From: Cenococcum geophilum 1.58
Lineage: Eukaryota > Ascomycota > Dothideomycetes > Gloniales > Gloniaceae
DNA: 64,000 nucleotides
Reading direction: 5' to 3'
Assembly: GCA_001692895.1 (NCBI GenBank)
Contig: KV748194.1
Coordinates: 434,001 to 498,000, forward strand
Position numbers and translations under genes: made by a program. Shown here piece after piece: positions 35,119 through 46,559 of the stretch; within the stretch, counting starts at the first letter, position 1, and each line of letters opens with the position of its first letter. The notes below the pieces were generated by a model. It saw only the letters and a list, made by a program, of their open reading frames with translations, searched no databases and had not been told where the DNA came from.

Positions 35119-35537
35119 CCGCAAAATGCCGCTAGACTTGGCATTCTGCGTATTTACTAGAACTTCTTAATTTACCTTACCATTAATAAGCATTAGATAA
35201 TAGTAATTTGCCTACTAGCGTTACTGCGGGAGTACTTAACTTTAATATCTACTTCGCCTAACTCTTTACCTCTACTACCTTAACTAACTCTTATACGGCA
35301 CCTTTACGCGATATTAATTAGTTAATTAATTAGTTTAACCGCTAATTGCTGCTTTAAGCCGTAACTTATACCCTAGAACTGCGGTAATCTGCCTAGTTAA
35401 TTAATTCTTATAATTGGTTTATTTTACCCACCTACTTTGGACTTATACCTTTACTAAATACTAACTAGATTCTTCCGCTTTTATATAGCAACGCTCTACT
35501 TCTCCTTTATCCTATTTTAGTATCTTTACGCATTACT

Positions 35538-38500
35538 ATAAAGGACTTAGATATTATAAATAGATAGGAAATTGATGCTTATCGCCTTAAGGAAATTAAG
35601 AAGACAATATTAGATAATATGGTAGAGGCCAGGCTTAATAAAGTTGCGTTTTGTACTGCTAAAGATAAAGTACTACGCGACAACTTTATCTAGAAAGTCC
35701 TTAGTAACTTACCTAAGAGGGAAGGTGTTTTAGAGAGCTAGTCTAAAGATACCATTGTTGCTTTAATAATATCTTAGAGAACTAATGCTATAAAACGGCA
35801 AAACAAGTTAGAACCTAGAAGTTAGACTTAACCTAAATTCGAACCTATAATAACGCTAGCGCCTATATTTACTCCTAAGTAAATCTCGGAATTACTAGGC
35901 CCTATATTATTAGGCAAGCCGCTTTTGCTTAAAAATATAACCTTTTAATTTTAAAGAATAAACTTAACCACCTAAAACACTATAGAGCTTTGCACAATCT
36001 ATGACATTATAAAAGCCAACACAGAAACTCTAATAATTAAAGAAATTAGTTTTTCGCTATTTTAAGAGGTTGTAGTATTAGTAGGGTTTAACTTGGATAA
36101 GGATTAAATTATATAGGTCGATATTAAATCCTATAAGGAGGCTTACATTGCCTAGCAAGGGGTATTATAAGCCGTATTCTAGCGATGCATGCTATACTAT
36201 AGAAGTAAAGTGGAATTTATACTTAAGAGTACTAATTATAAGTTCTTTTAATAATATCTAGCTATCTATATACTAACAATTGCAGCTAAGTATTTAATTA
36301 TAGAAATACCGTACTAAATACCGCGCAAGTAGAGTATAAACCCTCCTAGTATCGCCAATACCCTAATTCGCCAGTCTTTGCGCGGTAAGCCTATATATAA
36401 GAAACGGCGGAAGACTGCGTTTAAGCAGACCCATAAGCACTTAGAGTACTTAGATAATAAGTTCATTAATAAAGATATTAAAAGTAAGAGCGATGCTTTA
36501 TTAACCTTATTAGCGTATAGCAGCATTCTAAGTTTATTAGGTTGGAAGAAACATAGTTATAAAAGGGAGTAACCTACTAGAGTATCTAAAGGCAAATTGC
36601 GGCAAGCTGCCGAGGACGGCCGCGGCGGTCTAGCTATTTAGCCTATAGGGGGTCCTGATAGTATAGAGGAGAATAAAGATAATTATAATACTCTCTAAAG
36701 CGTAACTGCTCCGGATCCTAAACTAGCTTAACTATAGGTTATAACCGTAGATAATCTAGCTGGTAATACTATATAGGTTTCTGCAGAAGACAACAACCCA
36801 GAAGAAAAGGCCCTTAAAGATATAATAAATAAAGCCAATAGGGAGGCAGAGGCTGCTAATTATATTAAGTAAAGGTATAGGTATATAAGTATATAGAGTA
36901 CATCTTAAATTAGACTAACGTTAGCTTTTTTTAGATTTTAAAAAGCTGCTATGGTAAAAGTAGGCGGTAAGGTTAAGAGAATAGAGTAGTAAATATATAA
37001 ACGCTTAGCTAAGCTATAGGGGGTTTTTAAAGGGGCCCTCCTAGGGAATAATATAGTCCCTATTCCCCGTAGATAGGGTTTAAATCCAGAGTTTAGAGCG
37101 TTCCTATACTAGCTATATAGTATATCTAAGATATTCTACTAGGAACGCATAGAGCTAAATAATAGGGTTTTTATAAACGGTATAGGGACCGGCAAAATAG
37201 TAACCGTATACTTAACTATTATCCTTAACTACTACTATGCTATAAACTTAGATAAAGTAGCTACTAATTAAGCGGCTGGAAATGCTATTTAATATCTACT
37301 AAAGGGCCACTAGGCTAATAGCGTTAAGTATCCTAGCTAGGATAGAGTGCCTCTACTATACTTATGCGTAAATTATAACGCTATATCTACGATGCGTAAA
37401 TAGTATAGTGCTAGCCTAGTTATTGCAGTTCTATATATTATTACTGCCTAAAGAGATAATTATATCTTATTATTTAAAGACTTATTACTTATAACGCAAG
37501 TGTAGGCACCACTAAGAGTTACAATATGCTATTTAACGGCGGATGTTTCTCTAGGTATAGAGTAGCTGACTTTAGATAAGTGGCTAAAAATAGGAACGTT
37601 GGGAAACTAGACCGCCTATAATGCTTTAAATACTTATTAGGCTCTTATAGATAAAGTAAAAACCCCTTACCTATGGTTCTCCGATAGTATCCTACCACTT
37701 AGAAAGGGTAATCCTTTAGTTAGTACCCCGGCTGCCTTAGTAATAAGATTTATTATAATTATAATATCTAAATGCCTAAAATAGCGTATTATTAACAACT
37801 TTATAATTACTAGAAGAGTCTACTGCTTCTTATCTAACGGTAAGTAAGAGGATAAAGGTTAGCAGTTGGTTAAGACTATGTTTTTTAGTAGGGTTTTATA
37901 GAATGAGTTTTATAATAAGAAGAATAAAGAGACTATAGTTAACCAATTTCTTTATTTCTATAAAAGTACTGTACTAAAACGCCTTAGATTCTTTATCTGG
38001 GCTATATTAGGGACTCTAATAAAGAATAGTGTTGTAGATATATATTGGTTTATTATAAGTGGCCTTTTAGATCTAAATTGGGCAAGCGCCTAAGATAATA
38101 GCATTCTTAAAAAATGCACGTCCGTTAAAGTTAAAAAAATGGCGAAGCTATAGAGTTATTTTTTAAAATAAGGAAAGAGTAACCCTAAAGGGGTCTTATA
38201 GTCTACGGTATATAAAGAATTAGTTTAGGTTAGCGGAGAAATACTTATAAACTTTAAAATTCGCCGTACCTTAAATACCATCGGCTTTAATAGAAGAAAA
38301 TTAAAAGTTATTTTAGGCGAGCTCTAAATTTACTACCTAAACTATAAGTATAGAACTATAGAAATTGAATTACTATAGGGTATAGAAAGTGCAATAGCGT
38401 TAGAAATAGAAGAGGCATTTTAGTAGAAAATGGTTAAATAGAAAGAAGATAGTTCTTCTAAGGGGAACCAACTAGTATAAATGGCCGGTACCTCCTTAAG

Positions 38501-39304
38501 CACCTACTTTACGTGCTGTGTTGTAGTAATAACGCCCGGGTTACTTTTATGGAAGGATAGATATAATAAGGATCTACTAGACAACGACAAAATTAATATA
38601 TAAGCAAAATTTTATATAAAATTAATTAAATCTCCTATTAGAAGCATCTTAGATAAAAATAAGGAGGAAATTTTTCGCAGTAATGTAAAGTTTAAGGCGC
38701 TTTTAGCTATCTGTGAAGAAGTTATATAATTAAAAAATGTCGGGGGGTATTATAGCAAGGTTGTTATTGGCACTAATTTCCTAACTATTGGGGCGGTATA
38801 TATAGCAGTAAGTAATAAAATACTCTATCTTTTTACCTCTTAATAGCAGCTTGCTTAACCGGAACTTTAAGTTAATACTTATTTTAGGCCTTAGTTGCTA
38901 AATATGGCGAGAACGCTGTTATATATCTCCCTAGAGGAATATTACTAAAGCAAAAGAACTATATTATCTATAACTTATAGAAGTAGCTAAGCGGACTATA
39001 GATTCTTTTATTATCTCTAAAGGCTATTATAGAGGGTATTACCCTTAATAAGGTATACTTTATTATACTTATAGAGCTTAATCCGTCCTTTAGCAAATAG
39101 GAACAGTTTATATACCGCATCTACTAAATTGGCTAAGAAAACCCTCTTATAATAGTATATATTTTGTATAATACGGCTTCCCATATTAAGGTTAGAATTC
39201 TAAATAAGTATAAGTTTAAAAAGACCGCTATAGATAAGATATTAGATGTAAATACGAATAAGCTAGGGAGTTTAAAGGAGCAGCTAGTAGAAGTGTTTTA
39301 GTAA
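35538..39304 (+). pseudogene. SNF2-family helicase gene, copy 2 (full length, RIP-mutated)
   Basis: The start is inferred as ATG changed to ATA at 35538 (x-KDLDIINR). About 380 codons of unknown N-terminal region precede the helicase. Motif I is intact except for its last Thr: GIGTGKIVT, with GTGK at 37185-37196. A motif III-like AILGTLIKNSVVDIY lies near 38003-38050, equivalent to the xGTPxxNxxxDxxxF pattern of SNF2 proteins. The C-terminal lobe has LNPSFSKxEQF and motif VI RIYxIGxEN (39116-39142; family pattern RxHRIGQ), then ILYNTASHIKVRILNKYKF. One frame change occurs near 38940 (frameshift or intron). A DEAH box was not found with confidence. The protein would be about 1,250 residues. 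SNF2 proteins are ATP-driven DNA translocases; inside a transposon a role in opening chromatin at donor or target is conceivable but unproven. Confidence 0.8.
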
Positions 39305-39335
39305 GGTGTTTTTAATATTTTAGCGCAGAATTAAG

Positions 39336-40205
39336 TAATATACTAGGTAATTTGCCGCAAAGTCTTATCTAGTAAAAGAAGTATACTAGGCTGTTATTTT
39401 AAGAATTAGGTAATATAGTGGGCAATATGCCACAGTCTTATGGCTAATGGAAGGTATATACTAGGGGTTTTTTTTAATAGAGTAAGTAATATTTCTTAGT
39501 AATATACCGCATTCTTACGGTTAATAGAAGGTATATTAGGTTGTTTTTTGTGGAATAGGGCGATATATCGGCAATATACCGCAATTCTTGTATTAATAAG
39601 AGAAGTTTACTATCTTGCTATTTAAGGAACTAGGCAATAAGCGACCGGATATATCGTAGTGCTCTAGTAATAAGCGACAACTGCTAGCTTATTATTTAAG
39701 GACCCAAGTAATGCGCTAGGCAATGTGTTATGGTGCTCTATTAATATAATAAGTCTGCTAGCTTGCGATATAGGAACTAGGTAATATACGAGCTAATATA
39801 TTGGAATACTCTACTAATGGGCGACGCCTACTAGCTTGCAATTTAAAGAATTAGGCAATGTGCCTAGTAATATGCGGCAACTTTATGCTTAGTAGTGGAA
39901 GTTTACTGGCTTACCGCTTAAAGAACTAGGTAATGTGCTAGGTAATATATAGTAGTTTCGCGCTTAGTAATAGAAGTCTACTAGCTTACAGCTTAAGGAA
40001 CTAGGCGATGTGCCAGGCGATATACGGTAGTTTTGTGCCCAATAACTAAAGTATATTAACTTGCCGCTTAAGGAACTAGGCAATATGCTAGGCAATATAC
40101 GGCAATTTTATGCTTAATAATAGAAGTCTACTAACTTGCCGCTTAAAGAACTAGGAGTATGCCTATTAATATGCGGCAATTTTATATTTAATAAGAGAGG
40201 TCTAC
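39336..40205. repeat. Satellite 2, units of about 70-76 bp, behind SNF2 copy 2
   Basis: About 12 units of the same family as 31796-32830 (ggaactaggcaat ... cggcaatttt ... cttgccgcttaa). The duplication that produced two helicase genes therefore included the satellite, or each copy gained it independently. Confidence 0.9.
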
Positions 40206-40240
40206 CAGCCTACCCCTACGGTTACACTTCCTATGCATTA

Positions 40241-40400
40241 GAAAAAAAATTTTAGCCACGTTGTTGCGGCCGAAAATTAGGGTTGTGTGTTTGTAGCAAA
40301 TTGCTGCAAATTGCCCGCAAATTGCTAAAATTGCGACTTACGCAGGTTTTGCAGACCCCGATTTTCGCTTGCAACAACGTGCCTAAAAAAAATTTCCTAA
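40241..40400. repeat. Inverted-repeat block at the right end of the giant element
   Basis: A 160-bp block begins ttagaaaaaaaattttagcc and ends with the complement of ttaggaaattttttttaggc. Both ends continue into acgttgttgc (about 35 bp of imperfect inverted repeat). The centre holds caaattgctgcaaattgccc. It could be a MITE of the same family inserted at, or forming, the right end. Left neighbour tgca, right neighbour tgta. CpA and TpG are retained. Confidence 0.75.
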
Positions 40401-40404
40401 TGTA

Positions 40405-43400
40405 GTAGGATATCTAGGCCTATAACCTAGCCTTTATTTAAAAAGACGCCCGCTATAAAGCTAGAAAGAACTCTATACTAATAAAAATACTCTCCTAAAG
40501 CGCTATATTTAAAAAGGACTTTATATATAGAAGCGGGATAGATAGTAATATAGACGATATTTAGATTATATAGATTTAACCAGTATAGAAAAGAACGTAT
40601 TAATAAAATATAAGGGATAACTTCTAAAAGATATAATAGGAGCTAAAAGGAGTAATAATAACGCTAGTACCCTAGAAGTCCCTAAAGTTATATACGCCCC
40701 TATTATTAGGCAACCCCCCTATTATAGATATTGCCGTAATTAGCGCTATAGTATTCCACTTTAATATATACTAAAAGGATAATAAGGTCTTTATAACGAG
40801 CCTATATAAAATTAACTAAATTATTAATAATAGAGAGAAAAGGCTAGCTAAGGGAACTAATAAGGAACTAGTTAAACGCCTCCTTTTTATTATTTATATA
40901 AACTATAAAAATGCATTCTTAAAGGCGGCCTTAGATAAGTTACCCCCCTACTAGACATATAATTATAAGATTTAATTAGAAGCCAATAACTTGCTAGGCT
41001 ATAGCCCCCTCTACTATTAATTAATAGATAAGCTAAAAGCAATAAAGTAGTACTTAATTAATAACCTAGATAAAGGGTTTATTAAGCCAAGTTAAGCCCC
41101 CTTTACTTCCCCTATTTTATTTATAAAAAAGCCTAATAAAGGCCTTTATTTTTATATTAACTATTAAAAGCTAAATGCTATTACTTAAAAGGACTAGTAT
41201 CCTATTCCTTTAATTAATAAAACCCTTACACGTTTAAGCTAGGTAAAGATCTTTACTAAACTTAATATCCGCTAAGCTTTCTACTAAATTAAAATAGACC
41301 CTATATTTAAAGATTTAATAACGTTCCGTACCTATTATAGTTCCTATAAATATAAAGTTCTTCCTTTTAGACTAATAAATGGACCGGCTATATACTAAAG
41401 GTATATAAATAACGTTCTTTTTAATTACCTTAATAAATTCTGTACGGTATACTTAGATAATATTCTTATATACTTAGACAATAAACTTAAGCATTAAGTT
41501 TATATTAAGAAGGTTTTAGAGAGACTATAGAACGTAGGCTTATAAGTTAATATTAAGAAATGCGAGTTTAGGGTAAAACGTATAAAATACCTTAGGTTTA
41601 TTATAACTATAAAAGGAATTAAAGTTAACCCTAAGAAGGTAAAAGTAATTTATAACTAAAAGCCCCCTTATATAGTAAAAGAAATCTAATCCTTCCTTAG
41701 CTTTTATAACTTCTACCGCTAGTTTATCCGTAACTACAGAATTATAGTAAAACCTCTTATACGACTAACCAGGAAGGATACGCCTTTTATCTTTAATAAT
41801 AGCTATATAGAAGCCTTTAAAGAGATAAAAGATCGGCTTATTTCTTCTTTAGTCTTTTATTACTATAACCTAAACCTTAAATTAATATTAGAAATGGATG
41901 CCTCTAATAGGGTTATAGCGGGAATCCTATTATAGTTATATCTAGACGGCGAATAGTACCCTATAGCTTTCTTNTTAAAGATAATANACCTGGCTAAGTA
42001 TAACTATAAAGTATANAANAAANAAATNCTAGNTATTATTTAATTACTCTCCTAATAGCGCGCAGAGCTTAAAGGTATAAACTCTTAAATTAAGATATAT
42101 ATAAACCATAAAGCCCTAAAGTACTTTATAACTATAAAGCAGCTTACTAAATAATAAGCCTAGTAGGCCAAAATACTCTTTTAATTTTTCTTTATAATTA
42201 TATATTATTCTAGTAAGTAAAACTCTAAGGCTAATACCCTAACCTAATGAGAATAAGATATAGGACCCTAGGATAAGCTAAAGACCCAATATTAGACACG
42301 CGCCCTCCTTTATCTAGAATAGCTTAACCTATAGATTTTTAAGGAGCTAGACTCCTAGTAGAACAAGCTAGTACTAATAGAGGAGTTCTTAAATAAGCTA
42401 ATAGGGCTAATTAACCGCCTCTTAACTGTAAACCGCATGGCTAATACCCTAAGGGCCCTCTATAAATAAGCCGCGAAAGAAAACCCTAATTTTAAGAGGG
42501 AAAAAGGATTACTCCTATATTAGGAGCGGCTTATAGTCCCTAATATTAATAACTTATAGACTAAACTAATCCGTAAAGCTTATTATTAAGTCTTTACGGT
42601 ATACCTAGGTAAGAATAAGACCCGTAAAATTATTAACTACTGCTACTACTAGCTAAGAATAGTTATAGATATTAACTAATATATACGGAACTATAAAAAC
42701 TACTAGAGAGCTATAATCCCATAGGATAAGACCTTAGGACTACTTAAGCTACTCCTAATACTAGAGCGCCCTTAGTAGTATATCTTTATAGACTTTTATA
42801 AACTACTTAGGGACCGTAACGGATATAATATAGTTATAGTTATAGTTAACCGCTTTAGTAAACACCTGTTCTTAATTCCCTATTATAAGAATATTAATAC
42901 TAAAGAGGTAGCCTGGCTATATGTCTATTACGTCTACCAAATCTATAGACTATTAAATACTATTATATCTAATTATAGGCTATAGTTTATATTAGCCTTC
43001 TAGAATAAGTTTACCTAAATTCTAAGTATTAAGCTAAAGCTTTCTACGGCTTATTACCCCTAGATAGACGGTTAGATAGAAATTATAAATTAGTACCTAG
43101 ACTAGAGGCTTAGGCCCTTTATTAACTATTTTTAGAATAACTAGTCTAAACTACTACCCTTAATAGACTACGCGCAAGTAACCTTACCCCATAACTCTAT
43201 AGGGTTTGCCCTAATTTAGCTAGAAATAGGATACTTACCCTATATAAGCTTTAACTGGAAAAGGCTAAAAGAACCCTAGACTATATAAGAGAAGCTATCC
43301 TATACTAAGGCCTAATAGTACGCTAAATAATTGGAGGAAGCCTAAATGGTAGCCCGTAAGAACCTAAAAAAAGCTTAGAGGTTAATAGAGCAGTAGGCGA

Positions 43401-43960
43401 ATAAATACTGTTAAGAGCCTAATTTTGCCCCTAGCGATATAATCTAGGTTATAATAAGGAATTAGAAAACTAAATAACCTAGCTGTAAGCTAGACTACTA
43501 GATAGTAGGACTGTAAAAGGTTCTTAAGAAGATAGGCAACTTATATAAAATAAAGCTTCTAGATTTAATTAGGGTTTACCTTATCTTCTTGTTAAATAAG
43601 TTACGGAAAGCTATAAACAACCTATTACCTAGATAAAAGAACGAGCCTCCCCTACTAGTTTAAGTAAATGGTGATAATAAATAGGAGGTTAATAAAATAC
43701 TAGCCTATAAAATAGTATAGGGAACGCTAAAATACCGTGTCTAATAAAAGGGCTATAATCCTAACTTAACCTAGTACCCTGCATGGAACTTTATAGGCTA
43801 CCCCTAGAAGCTTAAAGAATTCTATAATTAATACCCTAATACGCCTAGACCCCTAAAGTACCTAGACGAATAGATAAAATGCTAGTATAATAAAGATAAT
43901 AAGTTACTAAAAGAATATAGGGATAAAAACGCCCTAAAGCCCTAATACAGCTGCCTACCA
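40405..43960 (+). pseudogene. Gypsy A RT, RNase H, integrase and chromodomain remnant
   Basis: Continues the frame broken at 12412. The stretch before RT reads VFITSLYKI (about 40790). RT covers about 41030-41640 with SPILFIKKPNKGL, YPIPLINKTL and the active site YLDN (YLDD after RIP) at 41450-41461. RNase H begins near 41890 (LILEMDASNRVIAGIL). Ambiguous bases (N) fall at 41974-42033. Integrase covers 42540-43300: HHCC region, IVNRFSKHLF, SNYRLQFI with Asp-to-Asn, and AYYPxIDGQ-type sequence. The C-terminal chromodomain is at 43670-43830 (VNKILAYKIVxGTLKYRVxxKGY). Stops are TAG/TAA at Gln positions. The chromodomain resembles that of the fragment at 712-1596. Confidence 0.9.
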
Positions 43961-44255
43961 AATTCTGCCATATTTTGCCGTTTTCTACTAGTACCGTAAA
44001 ATTTTAGATATTAAGGAACTTTGACCGCCAGTCGAAGTTGTCTAATTAGTTAAATCTATGCCAAGACTTTTAGCGGCTACTATTTCTGGCCTAGTGCTTC
44101 TACTTAGCCCATAATTGCCTTTATACTTAGTTTGGACGTACTTATACCCCCTTTATCTCCTTATCTTATATTTTATAATCCTACGTTTATAAGCTTAGTG
44201 CTACCCTATTTCTAACTAAGCCTAAGGGCAGGCTTTCTTTTAAAAAGGGGGGTAA
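43961..44255. other. Gypsy A 3' region with polypurine tract
   Basis: Non-coding. Includes a diverged copy of the shared 3' segment (44019-44085) and the purine tract aaaaaggggggtaat (44242-44255) that would prime plus-strand synthesis immediately before the 3' LTR. Confidence 0.7.
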
Positions 44256-44465
44256 TATAACAGCGCTATTGCACATTACCTACTAAATTCTGCTATATTC
44301 TGCCGACCTATAATTAGCCCGCCCAAAGCTAGCGCCTTAGCGGCTTACCCTATATATTTATTTACATCGGTCCTAGCGACCCCTTTTCCTTTTCTTTAGC
44401 TTAGTATCTTTGTAAGATAGCATTCTATAAGCTTTGGTTTAGAAGCATTTATACGAGCCGTTATG
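44256..44465 (+). repeat. Gypsy A 3' LTR
   Basis: 210 bp, homologous to 10294-10503. Starts tataacagcgct and ends gccgttatg. Followed by atata, the RIP-altered partner of acata. Confidence 0.92.
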
Positions 44466-44677
44466 ATATATAGAGAGAGTTTCTAAAGCCCTCTTTAATA
44501 AATAGAGTTCTTATTCCTAATCGTCTGTTTAATATTACTTTTAGATCCCTTTATAGTCTTAAGATCCTCTATCTAAAATAGTTTTAAAAATAGTAAAATA
44601 TTATTTAGATATCTAGGTGTCCAGTTTAAAAACTATTTATTTGGACTAGATAGGACGCCTATTTATTAATACTGTAG
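44466..44677. other. Older host sequence between gypsy A and the LINE
   Basis: AT-rich, no coding signal. Ends with the 14-bp LINE target duplication tattaatactgtag (44664-44677). It is presumably continuous with 50268-50342. Confidence 0.6.
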
Positions 44678-44789
44678 TAAGAACTAACCTATAAGATTTG
44701 GAGCTCTTGCTGCACCTAGCCCAAAAAGACTAAAACTAACTAAAAGAACCCTAAAAAACACCTAAAGAATCCCCCTAAGATGTATACAT

Positions 44790-46480
44790 TATAGGGGAGG
44801 CATATATTAAACGACGGTGGTTTACACTTACGCGTAACCGCCAGAACTACGCCTAGTAATAGCCCTTTATAATAAAGATAGGCGAACACTATACTATAAA
44901 GCGGAAATACCTTTATTAAGAAGGCATCTAATAAAATATAAAGCCTATTGGATGCGTTTAGTATCCAAAATTGTAGGGGAGTAACCGTTAGCTATAATGA
45001 TCTAATATAGCTAGTAGAATAGCTCCGCTAGTTTAGCGAACCTTAGGCGCCCCTCTAGTAAACCCTTAATTAAATCCTCTAATGGCTAAGTAAAATTAAA
45101 AATAAATAAAATCCCCCTTTACCGGCGAACCGCACCTAGGCCGCTATAGCTGCGCTTCTACAGTATAGGGAACTTAACCCCCTTAAGATAATAACTGGGT
45201 ATATAATTATAATATAACTAAATATAGAAAAAGTAAAGGGACTAAGGGGATAATTAGAAATAGAAGTCCTTATAGAGATTTATAAAGAGGTTTATAACGC
45301 TATTATAGTCCAATACCTTAGAAGTGGAGATATTAGAGTTACCCTAAAGGACTAATAGGCAAAGAAATAAGCCGTAAGGGTAGGGGATAGGCTAGGAGAA
45401 TATATTAGTATAAAAGTACTCTATAAGGACTACCTAGTTAAAGTCCTAGTGGTTCTTATAAGCCTTAGGGTAGAAAAGGAACACTAGGTATACAATACAG
45501 CAATTATATAAGAGATAGTAAGATAAACGGAACGCCTTATACTAGGACTTAAAATCACCTAAATTTAATGGCTTTAATAGGAAAATGCAAACTAAGTAAA
45601 TAATAAAAATAATAAGAGGATATAAGGGTTATTAGAGACTTGCTAGGAAGACGCCGGACGAATATATAACTCCCTTATTGTTAGTATATATATACTAGAA
45701 ATATAAAAACTCCTTATCTAAAAGGAATAATTATAAACGGCCTTATATATAATATAAGGCTCTATAACTATAGACTACGCCTAGAATAATACTACCACTA
45801 CGTATAATAGGGATATATTTAATCCATATACGCAGTATAGGTGTGCTGCGGCCACTATATAGGCCCCTATAATATAAGACACTACTTAAATTAAGACTAA
45901 ATAAAATGTATAAACTGCTACTAAAGCATATATAAGGCGTAGGAGAGAGAAGACTATATTAAATACAGGAGACCGAAGGTAAGGGCTTAACAGCTACGGG
46001 AATAACTATACGCTAGGTTATATAAATAGAAATAATAGGCAATAAGCTAGGGAGGCGTAGGTGCCTTTTTAGCGTTTCCTACCTTTAATACTAGGGGGCT
46101 AGGCTAGCTATCCCAAGCCTTAATAGGCTAGAAGTAATGCCGCGTAATATTACTAGACTATATAGGGATATAAGGGTTATAGGGGATATAAGGGAGAGAA
46201 CGCCCTATAGAAAGACCCTTATAGACAGCTATAGTAAGCTTAAGACTATGATAATTAAGAATTAGACTTAACGCGGTAAATATAACATTTATAGCCAACT
46301 CTTAAAGGGTATATAGCTAACTAGTAAGAATAGGGGAAAAACTGGTAATAATAATAAATTTAGATATAGAAGTGCTAGTAGAAATACAAAATACGGGAAT
46401 AGAAAGCTCTATATAAAATAAGTAGTAACTAGGGTATAGATATAAGAGATAGAAGTTCTAAATATCCTAAAGAAAGTAGA
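44790..46480 (+). pseudogene. LINE ORF1 (gag-like) remnant
   Basis: The plus strand shows long TGA-poor frames interrupted by TAG/TAA, starting near 44790 (YIKRRWFTLTRNRQNYA). No individual domain could be pinned with confidence. Position upstream of the endonuclease and family knowledge of Tad elements suggest an ORF1 nucleic-acid-binding protein. Frame changes make exact limits uncertain. Confidence 0.55.
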
Positions 46481-46559
46481 AATAGAAGATGTGAGGAATA
46501 AAGGAGAGGCGAAGGACCCTTACTAGGGGTCCGCTACCTATCTATTATATAGTATAACT

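Larger units (their letters stand above)
12417..40400. mobile_element. Giant Plavaka-type DNA transposon with duplicated SNF2 helicase cargo
   Basis: The ends are a perfect 20-bp inverted repeat: ttaggaaattttttttaggc at 12417-12436 and its complement at 40381-40400. They are followed inward by related ttgttgcgg / gcaacaacg sequence. Flanks are tata (12413-12416) and tgta (40401-40404), both derivable from the palindrome TGCA by CpA-to-TpA change. Removing the element joins gypsy A between protease and RT. Contents in order: left repeats, an unknown minus gene (12912-15320), a Plavaka-type transposase (minus, 16560-19668), an unknown plus gene (19858-20868), SNF2 copy 1 (broken by gypsy B), a satellite, an unknown plus gene (33900-35118), SNF2 copy 2, a second satellite, and a terminal inverted-repeat block. 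Without gypsy B it is about 21.1 kb. Family assignment rests on transposase motifs; the claim that the cargo belongs to the element is inference from the single pair of ends. Confidence 0.75.
10294..44465 (+). mobile_element. Ty3/gypsy element A, split by a 28-kb nested insertion
   Basis: Two 210-bp LTRs (10294-10503 and 44256-44465) are flanked by the 5-bp duplication acata on the left (10289-10293) and atata on the right (44466-44470). The difference is one CpA-to-TpA change. Gag and protease lie at 10504-12412; RT, RNase H, integrase and chromodomain lie at 40405-43960. The element proper is about 6.2 kb. The gap between the halves is the giant DNA element. Confidence 0.92.

Noticed and set aside
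31796-40205. CRISPR-like arrays
   Set aside because: The repeated units are contiguous and diverged without unique spacers, in a fungal genome; they are satellites.
12417-40400. Starship-type giant element
   Set aside because: No tyrosine recombinase of the captain type was recognised. The element has clear terminal inverted repeats and Plavaka transposase motifs instead.
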